Of a DNA stretch of 64,000 nucleotides, positions 37,990-51,006 are shown in pieces. Source of the DNA: Diphasiastrum complanatum. Lineage: Eukaryota; Streptophyta; Lycopodiopsida; Lycopodiales; Lycopodiaceae. The notes below the pieces were generated by a model. That model did no database searches and was not told the DNA's origin. It was given only the letters and a program-made list of their open reading frames with translations. The DNA is taken from positions 8,635,426 through 8,699,425 of the forward strand of contig CM055097.1 in the NCBI GenBank assembly GCA_029204225.1. The letters are read 5' to 3'. How positions within the stretch are numbered: position 1 is the first letter of the stretch; each line of letters starts with the position of its first letter. Both the position numbers and the translations under genes were made by a program.

Positions 37990-38575
37990 ATCATCTAGAA
38001 TAATAAAGTGCACAACAACTACAATATTATCTATTGATTTTCTGATTCTTCAAGCACTGCATGTTAGATCCACACAGTGCATTGGCATGAGAGAAATACA
38101 GTTCTCTCATGAATTCAAGTCTTGCTTACTAGCGGACTTTTGGATCTACAGATCCTATATCAGAAATTGTCTCGCACGTAGGCGAACTGGTATTTAGAAT
38201 ATTTTCGTCTTCTGATTCTTGTCTTGCTTACTAGAATTAGACTTAATGTGCATCAAACAAAAGGTATATAGTTTGCGAACAATTTTGTGTCGCATTCTTG
38301 TAACTTACAGATTAGAAAGATTAAACATCTAGAATTAATCGTGAATTACAAGAGTGGCAGATTAGCCATGATCTAAAACACTTCTAATGATATCATGGTA
38401 TCAGATCAGATATCTGCACCCCATGGTAGTTGGCTGATCTTGTTGGCTGTTCGTGGAGCATGACTGATTTCGTGTCGTGTCGTGTCGTGTCGTGTCGCCA
38501 ATTGTCAAAGGTTCAAAATTGAAAGCTAGCAAAGCTTTGGCATTAGAAACAAAATGTTTCTTCAGCTCCCTCTCA
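37990..38575. repeat. Duplicated segment, copy 1 (LTR-like, primer site, RNase H tail)
   Basis: About 590 bp shared with 41530-42124 in the same orientation. It includes an LTR-like stretch ending TGATATCA, followed by TGGTATCAGATC at 38396 (tRNA-Met type primer site), then a short leader, five CGTGT units (about 38472-38497) and the start of a minus-strand RNase H tail. Confidence 0.7.
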
Positions 38576-40010
38576 AAGCATGATAGCTTGATGACTCCAA
38601 GGCTGCTCCTTTGTCTCTCGAATAGACCTTTGTCTAGGGCCTTTGTGAAAAAGTCAACAACCGTGTCTTTCGTTTCAATAAAGGTGGTCTGTAGCATCTT
38701 CTTCCCAATTAGATCCCTGATCAAGTGGTACTTGATCACAATGTGTTTCATCCTTGAGTGAAACACAAGGTCTTTCGTCAGATGTATTGCAGATGTGTTG
38801 TCCATCTTTGCTGTTGCGACACACTCTGCTTCGCAGGATGACTGGGCTACAATGGTCTGCTTCTTGCTGACTCAGAAAATTGCCGGTCCTGACGCAATGG
38901 TGCATTCTCTTGACACTCTTACAGTCATCCTTGAGAGATGCCCAACTAGCATCATTGTAGGAAATCATCTGGAACCTTGCATCACGACATAACACAAACC
39001 ATAATGCTATGTTAATTGAAGATATTGCAAAATTCATTTTGCAATCTTCTAATGTGTCAAGCCAAGATTCATGCAGAATTGGCTCATTCTGAACAATGCA
39101 TAAGCAATGTCAGGACATGTGTTGTCTGCAAGGTACATTAGTGATCCTATCAGTTTTTTGTATGGTGTGAGCTGCATCAATTTTCTCTCTTCTACAGTCC
39201 TCGAACAATTTTTGTTCGTCAGCATCGTTCCTACAAGCATTGGAGTATTCGCTCCTTTGCAATTCAACATCCCAAAATCCTCTAGGATTTTTTGGGCGTA
39301 TTTGGACTGGTGAAGGTACAACTTATCTCCCTCATAGTCCCTTTCAATTTGCAAGCCGAGGTAACACCTGACTTCTCCCAGATCCACAATCTCGAAATGT
39401 TTCAAGATGTCTGTCTTTAGTTTAGCAACCAGCTTCTCACTCTTGCAGAGTATCAGAGTGTCGTCCACATACACAGCCACAATGATGATTTTTCCATCAG
39501 TAATTCTCACAGACATTGGAATCAGCCATCAGTGGCTTGAATCCCAATGATTTCAGAGCTTGATCCTTCTTTTGGTACCATTGTCGAACTGACTGTTTCA
39601 GACCATAGATACTCCTATGCATTTTGCATGCATAATCAGGAAGCGAATTCGAGACATAACTTGGGGGTTGATCCATATAGACCTCCTCATCTAACTCACC
39701 ATGCAAGAAGGTTGTCTTCTCGTCCACAATGTGGATCCTGAGGTCATAAGCAGCTGCATATGCAAATAACAAATGTAGGGACAAATGTTTGATGACATGA
39801 GAGAAGGCTTCAGAATAATCAATACCATATCTCTGAGAGACTCCCTTCGCTACCAGTCTTGCCTTGTATTTTGAGACATCCCCATCTGTACTTGAGTTTG
39901 TAAACCCATTTGCATTTGACAGCCTTTCGCTTATTTGGTAATGGCTGCAACATGCATACTTGGTTCTTCCTCATGGATTCCATCTTGTTGTTCATGGCTT
40001 GGATCCATTT
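38405..40010 (-). pseudogene. RT and RNase H of a copia element (I), frameshifted
   Basis: On the minus strand, from high to low coordinates: a degraded RT start near 39850-39960 (KWVYKLKY), then 39497-39784 (RIHIVDEKTTFLHGELDEEV, RSIYGLKQSVRQWYQK), 39049-39516 (IIVAVYVDDTLILCKS, catalytic YVDD intact; YLGLQIERDYEGDKLYLHQ), 38675-39037 in eroded frames, and 38401-38805 (MDNTSAIHLTKDLVFHSRMK, TKDTVVDFFTKALDKGLFER). Protease, integrase and gag are absent. This is a different copia lineage from B and C, judging from the GLQIERD and KALDKGLFE motifs. Confidence 0.88.
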
Positions 40011-40376
40011 GTACTTCTCTGTGTTGGATTTATCTCCTCTACTCTCCTAAATCCCATTTTTATCTGACTCCATTCATGCTGCATTTTTACTCACGTTGTT
40101 GCGTAGTCTGCATATTTACATGTAAATTCTCGCAGGCAAAGAAAAGACAAACAAAACGTGACATTGTGTTTTTACACGTGTTTTATGACAGGCAAAAAAG
40201 ATGACACTGCCTTACAAAATGCCAAAGGTGCCTTAGCTTTTGAGTAGGAAGCAAAGGCACCCTATAAATCAAATCCTAAGGCATTTCGTCAGAGTGACAT
40301 ATTTTTCACATCTTTACCAACGTTCACTTCAACAAAGGCTAACGTCACACCCTTTTCACGCTCACCCCATGCAACT
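40011..40376 (+). other. Possible LTR or leader before copia fragment J
   Basis: No gene is seen. TGTTGGATTTATCTCC near 40022 could be an LTR start, and CCCTATAAATCAAATCC near 40260 is TATA-like. No primer site or partner LTR was identified. Confidence 0.3.
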
Positions 40377-41511
40377 GTGCTAACAGACTTGACAACTACT
40401 ATGCCACCCACGATCTGCTACAGACAACACATCCACTTTGTACTTTCTTCATCTGCACACCTGTATCAGCTGACAAACCTGCAGTGGGATGACAAAGATC
40501 TCACTTCTTTTGTTAGGAAGATGAAGGATCTATGCCTTTCACAACACAATTCTAAAGCAGAAAATACAATGTCAGCAGAGAAGCAGCTCACTTATTTGTT
40601 GAGAGCCTTACCAAGATCCTTCTAGACAACCAGAACACTGCTAGCAAATGATCCTGCAATGACTCTCGAAAAGGCAATTGTCGAGATTTGAGAAGAAGTC
40701 GAGGCTCGAGAGCACCTTGATCACAAGGATGCTTCTGACCAAGCCCTCTACAACAACAAAGAAAAGACAAGAAAAGAATTCAAGCCTAAGAGAGAGTCAG
40801 ATCGAAAGCAAGATCATGATTAGCAAGCAGAGGGAACCAGTAGAGACAAATGGAAGAATAAAGAAAGGTCAATACAACAAAGTGGAGACAAGAAGACCTG
40901 CGTGAGATGCAGACACGAAGGACACACTGTCGATTCCTGTTGGCTCAATCCAAAAATTGAGTGTATGCACTGCCACAAGAAGGGTCATGCAGGCACGGAC
41001 TGCTGCCTGAACCCAAGAAATAAACTAGCACAAAGCAGACAAGAGAACAATAATAGTTCATCCTATGTCGAGGAGCCAGAGAGCTCGAAAATGGGCTAAG
41101 AAAGATCGAATCGTGGTAGTTCAACCACCTACATCTATGCAGACATGTGTGCAGTGTCAACACCTGACACAGGAGATAATCCTTGACTCTAAAGCTACCT
41201 CACACTTTGTTACATCAAGACGAATCATGTTTGATTCTTGAAGTGAAGATCCATCAAGATTTATGGTTCTTAGAGATGGATCCAAACATCAAGTAAATGG
41301 TATTGGCTCACTGTGGCTCAACACGAATGGTAGAGACAGACGACTCGAAGATGTTCTGTTCATGCCTACACTTCAGCAGGACTTGCTATCAATGGCAAGA
41401 ATAGCTGATGCAAGGATGCGTGTGACGTTCTCAGACGAAGCATGCAACGTTGTTGATGCAAGTACCAGTACCCTGATCACTAAAGGTAGAAGGAAAGGCA
41501 GTTGTTATTAG
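40377..41511 (+). pseudogene. gag and protease fragment of copia element J
   Basis: Gag-like sequence (YQLTNLQWDDKDLTSFVRKM, SAEKQLTYLLRALPRSF) stops at 40623. The nucleocapsid part has two adjacent CCHC knuckles, CVRCRHEGHTVDSC and CMHCHKKGHAGTDC (about 40896-41010). The protease reads IILDSKATSHFVTSRRIMF, so the glycine of the DSG active site is lysine, and a stop follows at about 41239. The GAG-pre-integrase start is LEDVLFMPTLQQDLLSMARI and ends at 41511. Integrase onward is missing. The double knuckle distinguishes it from the other copia elements here. Confidence 0.82.
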
Positions 41512-41529
41512 ATTAAGTATAGCAAAATA

Positions 41530-44304
<2,775 letters not shown>

Positions 44305-44307
44305 TAC

Positions 44308-44522
44308 CAAATTGCTAAGAATTGTTCCAAATTGATTTGAGGGTATGCAATCCACCAACGCTCCACAATAGGCTTGAATCCTACTTGTTTTCCATGGAGA
44401 ATCCTCTTCAAGAGAGCATAAGCATAGTAGAAATTGATGAGAGGATGAGGAGTATAGGGAGAAATGAGGGTGGCGAGGTCCCTCGCTAGTCCATCCTCCA
44501 TTATGTATAGTTTTTTCATCTT
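44308..44522 (-). other. Candidate protein-coding exon, family unknown
   Basis: On the minus strand a pyrimidine-rich stretch ends in CTTCTAAG (acceptor-like), followed by an open frame (MEDGLARDLATLISPYTPHP, NFYYAYALLKRILHGKQ, VERWWIAYPQINLEQFLAI). The frame ends at a perfect donor, TTTG|GTAAGT, with the break at 44308. Aromatic-rich, ordered-looking sequence and matched splice signals favour a real exon of about 71 codons. No family is recognised, and no neighbouring exon was found within about 1 kb on either side. Confidence 0.4.
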
Positions 44523-44754
44523 CTTAGAAGCATAAGACGATATGAATGCTCACTATTAGATTAAAGAGCAATAATATCAAATGAATCCTAGTCATGGAAC
44601 TAGGAAACTTGAGGCACAAGTAAATATCTTTCCAAATCATACGATTTTGAATTTAGTCTACACCTTTTACATAGGTTTTTCATACATACGAAAGTGAATT
44701 TCGGTGTGCTTGACGGAGCCGAACCAGGAGTTTTTCAATAAGGATTTAGCAGTC

Positions 44755-46467
<1,713 letters not shown>

Positions 46468-46851
46468 GTAAAACTTAGACTGTTTTGCATATGTAATGTA
46501 TACTTTCTGGAAGAGTCCAACAGTGAAACTCAGCCACTTAAACCCTGCAATCTCTTGTCAGGTAAGGGCTTTAGCTTGAATTGCAGTGCATGTCAGTAGT
46601 TGGTTAACTGTTACACTCATTTAAAAGTGAATCTTAATGCTTAGACTTGCGATTGATAAAGAAAGATCTTCATGTATTTTGCAGGATGTCGCTTCAAATT
46701 ATGTTGTTGGCTGGATGAAAATTATCGCTGGGGTGCAGTATTAGAGAAAATTATGCATAAGGATCCCACTGAAGCTGTAGCTCAGGCAAAAAAAATGGAT
46801 ATGCTAGTCTCCATACCAGACTTAAGACACAGTTCTTCATACCAGACATGA
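46468..46851 (+). other. Two possible exons with matching phase
   Basis: An open stretch ends at 46561 with a TCAG|GTAAGG donor, and a second opens after TTTTGCAG at 46685. Joined, they keep one frame to a stop at 46849-46851. The second part reads LCCWLDENYRWGAVLEKIMH and DPTEAVAQAKKMDMLVSIPD. The 123-bp intron would be normal for plants. No family is recognised, and the first exon is preceded by an in-frame stop at 46465, so its start is unclear. It may be the end of a decayed gene. Confidence 0.3.
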
Positions 46852-48068
46852 AATTTCGTGAAATATTTTGCCTACTCACGACTCACTTTGTCAGCAATCA
46901 AAGGTAGGTGCAGGTCAGTTGCACAAACAAATATAAGACATTAGAAAACAAAACAAGGTAGATTCATTTGCAAGCTCCACTAAGACTTGCGCTTAAAAAT
47001 ACAGATTTGCCTTCTGTTGCAAAACATATCCAGATCCAAGAAGCACTCGTGAAAATCTTGCTATCAAGATTAGAACCATGAAATCTCAATGGAGTCTAAG
47101 GACCCCTACCTGTTAAAAAATTTTTTTTGTCACAGATAGTGCATCAATTGGTACAAATCTTTTTTTGCCCAAAAGATTAAAATGGCTACCTTTTAAATCA
47201 AAACATGGCTATTTTTCAAACCCGGAAAATGCAGCAACCTGCACTCGCACAATGCTTCAGTAAATCAAAGCAATTTTGGATGTGTGGGCGCATAACTTAG
47301 TAGCCATTTTGACCGACTTAATGTGTGATAAAATTGGATCCAATAATGATTTAACGTAGCTCACTGTTAAGTTTTAAGTAGTAGACTGAAAAAGGGAGCA
47401 ACTTACTGTACTAAATCAAAATAGAGCCTTTTCAAGAAATTAGTCATGGTTATATTTCTTCTTCTTTTCTCAAGAGATGTAAGTAAAATTTGGACAAATT
47501 AGCATTGAATAAGAGACACCCTCGATTGTAATTTTCAGAAAGAATAACTAAGAAGGGACTGGGACGTTCTAGTGTTCTCACACTAGCTTTGAACCACTTG
47601 GAGCTCAAGAAATAGCAGGCCTGGTTAAGTCAAAAGCTGAGGTATTAATGTTTTACATATGTCACCGTACCATGCTGGGAGTGTTTCGGTGGCTACATCA
47701 ACTTCTACGTTTTTTAGAAAAAGTTACGAGCTTGAACTCTCCAAATTTCAGGTTTCGGAGCGATTTGGCTGGTGCCTCGTTAAGAAACGGGGGATTTTGA
47801 GGGAGAATGGCTTGGTCTAAGGCCCTACATACCGTGTAGGACCCTTGGCAATTGTGTTTATACCGCAGAAACTCCTGGTCTCTGACTAGGCACGGCTGCT
47901 TCTCAGCTTCCTGCACAACCTAGAACTACAATTATCTTAACTAGTGACTTTGCTGGATTTCAGTAGGTTTTCAATAGCTACTTTGTTGGATTTTGGCTCT
48001 GCTATAGTTGCTGTACATTATCTCCTGATGGCTTTTATACTTTCTACATGCATTCCTTTGTACTCTGA
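46852..48068. other. Intergenic DNA
   Basis: No gene is supported. A 72-codon minus-strand frame at 47698-47916 lacks recognisable features. Confidence 0.5.
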
Positions 48069-48311
48069 TGGGTTTTCCGATTTTTATCGAAGTTTCTTCT
48101 TCTTCTTTCTGATGAAGCACCAGCTAAAGGTTCCTTCCTGGCTGTGAAATCAAATCCAAGGCTTCCACATGAACTTAGCGAGATCTGCAACACCGGCACA
48201 AAATTGGAGTCTTCCACTGGAAGGTTCACCAAATTGCACAAACTTTCCACATGGAAGGCTGATCGAACTGACTCCCCAGTATTGAGCTGGCTGAGGAACT
48301 CCAAAATATAA
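48069..48311 (+). other. Possible terminal exon, plus strand
   Basis: An 80-codon open stretch (no ATG needed) follows a CT-rich tract. It contains DEAPAKGSFLAVKSNPRLPH, ELSEICNTGTKLESSTGRF and LSTWKADRTDSPVLSWLRN, with a stop at 48309. The composition looks coding-like, but the opposite strand is also open here and no family is recognised. It would be tail-to-tail with the ARF-like gene. Confidence 0.25.
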
Positions 48312-48618
48312 AGAGAAAACGAGGGCTTGATCTCACAGCATTAAATGACTCAACAGAACATAAAGGAATAGAAGTCCCAAAAAGGAAACTGTAGCTCTTA
48401 ACTGGAAGCATTTCTGGCAATAGTAAGAAGATTTCACAATCTGGATCCAAAGTCAAAAATAGCTTTGTACACGACCTGCTCTCATGGTGGCATTACCAAT
48501 TTACAGCAGCTCTATTCCATACTTCTCAATGACTAAGACATAGTGGCCTTACAAAGATTTTTATACTACCACCCATATTTTGTGTTTTTTACATGCAAAA
48601 ATAGGCCTCCCGGCTGAG

Positions 48619-50341
48619 TCAGTGTCTTTTCATTACTGTTGAGTTTACACTGTTATAGGGAGCTCCGGTTCTTTCATCACAGTTCATGTAATATGAAACT
48701 TCAGAAGGAGAGAGTATTCGAATTCCTCGCACCGAGCTTACGAACACCCTGCAAAAATACCACAGACATACCGAAAAAACAACCTGTAAATAAAAAAAGC
48801 CACTGAATTGTGATTGAAATGATTATTAGACACAGTAGCTGCATAAAAGAGGCAAAGATAGGTACTCACTCCCAAGGATCATCCCCAACAAGGAGTATGT
48901 CATTCTCATTATCAACGAAAACCAGCTGCCAGCCTGACTTCTGATCAAGTTGACCATCTAGTCCAAACATTCGGGCTAGTTCACATCGAAGCTCGGTGTA
49001 ATCGCTGAAACGCGTGACATCTAGTGCCCTGCCAATAGATCCAAGCTTGTACACCTGGTTTACACACATTGATCAGCTGCATATACAAAAGAAAAGCAGA
49101 CTGGACTGCGAGAGGAAGCAGTTTTTCAGGAGTGCTACCTTAGTGTAAGTTCTTGTGGGCACTTTGTTTTTTGGAGCAGCAACACTTGTACTGGGCTGTG
49201 CAAACCCATGGCCCATGTCTTCAGAACCCCCATTACAGGCAATGCCATTTGAGGTTGTAGCCACATCTCCCATGCTAGATGCAGTAAAAGGACTAGCCAC
49301 CTGTGCTGGCGCTGGTCTCTTTCCCTGTGCAATTGCATTCTGTTGCATGCTCTGGTTGAGCATTCTCGGCTGCATAAAGCCACTGGATTTTCCACCAACT
49401 GACATTCCTGCAGCAGCTGCACCTCCAGGAAAAATTGCATTCAGTGGATCTGTAGCCTGAACTTGCTCCTGCTCCTTCACTATATCTCTGTAACTAGGAG
49501 GACACTGCGGTAACGGCAGAGGCGCAATACTAGACTGATCAGTGAACTCTAAGGCAGCAGCAGAAGAAAACCCAGTCAGGCCTAGTGGAGACAGTTGCTG
49601 GGAAGGGTCTGCAGAGTTTGGATCCCTCACAGGAGGAGAGAACCAACCACCTGTTGATATTTGCTGGTCTTGAACAAGAAGCCCAGCAGTTGAAAGCAAC
49701 CCATTTTGCTGCTGCTGCTGCTGTTGCTGAAAACCATTCTTGCTTAGTAACAAATAATTTACATATCGATCGGCTTCGGTTTCTGCCATGATCAAAGAGC
49801 TGGCGGGTTTGATTTCCCTGGTTCCTAAAACAGCTTGAGCAGGAGGATAACCTCCTGCTGCTGAAGCATGTGCTTCTGTCGGATCTGAGAAAATCTTTGA
49901 GCTTCTGCCTGAGTTTGGAAGGTTGATGAGGGAATGATTCCCAGTAGAAGAGCAGTCCAGAAGAGAGGGGCAATCTGAGACGGTTGCCTGCTGTTGTTGC
50001 TGCTGCTGATGCTGAAGAGCTTGCTGAAGGTGGTGCAACCGTGGAGATGGGGGCTGGAAGATTTGCCTGCCGCTGGTGCTATTGTTGCCACTGCTGTCAA
50101 TGGTTCGAATCTCCTGCAGCGCAGCTGCAGCCATGAACCTTTGCTGATAGCTAAGTGGAGCAGCAGATGGTGTTGCAGCTACCTCTTGTTTCTGCTGCTG
50201 CAACCTCATCCAGTAACCATTTCCATTAGACATCGCCTTTTCCTTCTCAGCTTCCCAAACCCTCGCAGCTTTCATACTCTCCTTCACCTCAGCTTCCATA
50301 GAGAACCCCTCCATCTTCCTCTTGCCCTGATATGAAGCCAT
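48619..50341 (-). CDS. ARF: Auxin response factor-like protein without B3 domain (three exons)
   Basis: Exons on the minus strand are 50341-49139, 49054-48870 and 48748-48619 (505 codons plus stop). Introns are 84 and 121 bp, with GT-AG ends: AAG|GTAGCA to CCAG|GTG, and GGGA|GTGAGT to TTTTTGCAG|G. Residues 1-395 form a Ser/Gln/Pro-rich middle region with two Gln runs (about 112 and 207), typical of activating class A ARFs. Residues 396-490 are a complete PB1 domain: the invariant Lys in TRTYTKVYKLG, then [11 protein letters not shown], and the acidic OPCA motif [16 protein letters not shown]. The last exon gives the usual tail RILSPSEV. ARFs act in the nucleus; PB1 mediates binding to Aux/IAA repressors and other ARFs. 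The B3 and dimerisation domains expected at the N terminus are absent. An in-frame TGA lies 6 bp before the ATG, with no good acceptor next to it, so this start is preferred. A distant upstream exon cannot be fully excluded. Confidence 0.9.
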
Positions 50342-50577
50342 GTCTCAGCTTCTTCTTCTCAAACTGCTCTACATTCTTTTACAGACCCTCATCTCGTCCA
50401 TGTCACTGTGTTCAGCATATCTCAGTCTTAACTTAGTGTATCAGCTGCAACTTCACACAGCAACAGCGATTATGCTCCATCTTTCTGGCCACTGTGTGAG
50501 TGTGGCGGATAGTAGATATCTCTCTTCCTACTTGCCTTTATGAATTGCTCATCCATAGGTAGATCAAATAAGTCCAC

Positions 50578-50724
50578 TCAGGTAGCAGGCATGCAGCCTA
50601 GTAGTACTAAAACATTCTGCATGCTTGACTGTCTGTTTGCAGAAGACTGACCAAACACAGAAGAAGAAGAAGAAAGCACTGGGAGTCTGGGAATCTGGGA
50701 CAAAGATAAGAGAGAGAGGGGCAT
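50578..50724 (-). CDS. Upstream ORF (48 codons) in the ARF-like leader
   Basis: In the presumed 5' leader an ATG at 50724 opens 48 codons (begins MPLSLLSLSQIPRLPVLSSS) and stops at 50578, 237 bp before the main ATG. Several other short upstream ATGs follow. Upstream ORFs are known in some Arabidopsis ARF leaders and lower main ORF translation, so a similar role is possible. The peptide itself has no recognised motif, and conservation cannot be judged here. Confidence 0.45.
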   Translation of the reverse strand: MPLSLLSLSQIPRLPVLSSSSSVFGQSSANRQSSMQNVLVLLGCMPAT

Positions 50725-50771
50725 GGAATGGCAAGAAGAGAAATTAGAATGATGGGTTTGTATCTGTTCCC

Positions 50772-50774
<3 letters not shown>

Positions 50775-50809
<35 letters not shown>

Positions 50810-50955
50810 AGAGAAGAGAGACTATAGCAAAAGCGAGAGAGAGAAGGGGGGGGGGGCTGCTGTGATAAGATTCTCCGAAGTGGCTGCTTCTTTGCTGAGG
50901 AACAGTCTTGCCTGTGTGTAGAAAGGCAGGAGATATGGTTTTTTATTATAAAGGA
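50775..50955 (-). promoter_or_regulatory. Probable core promoter and CT-rich leader of the ARF-like gene
   Basis: On the minus strand a TATA-like TTTATAATAAAAAA (50940-50953) is followed after 110 bp by a CT-rich run (50776-50819), a common feature of plant 5' leaders. Transcription would begin near 50920, giving a leader of about 580 bases. Confidence 0.5.
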
Positions 50956-51006
50956 TAAAATATTAAATAATTTCATCACTAGATTATGTCTTTTTAGCTT
51001 TGCCAC

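Noticed and set aside
47698-47916. A 72-codon minus-strand ORF
   Set aside because: No start context, splice sites or motif, and the surrounding DNA looks non-coding.
49135-50335. Several open frames of 68-144 codons overlapping the first ARF exon on both strands
   Set aside because: They are shadows of a CAG-rich coding exon in other frames and show no family motifs.
50578-51006. A 142-codon minus-strand frame upstream of the ARF-like ATG
   Set aside because: Its first half lies upstream of or across the TATA-like site and CT-rich leader. Only the internal 48-codon upstream ORF was kept.
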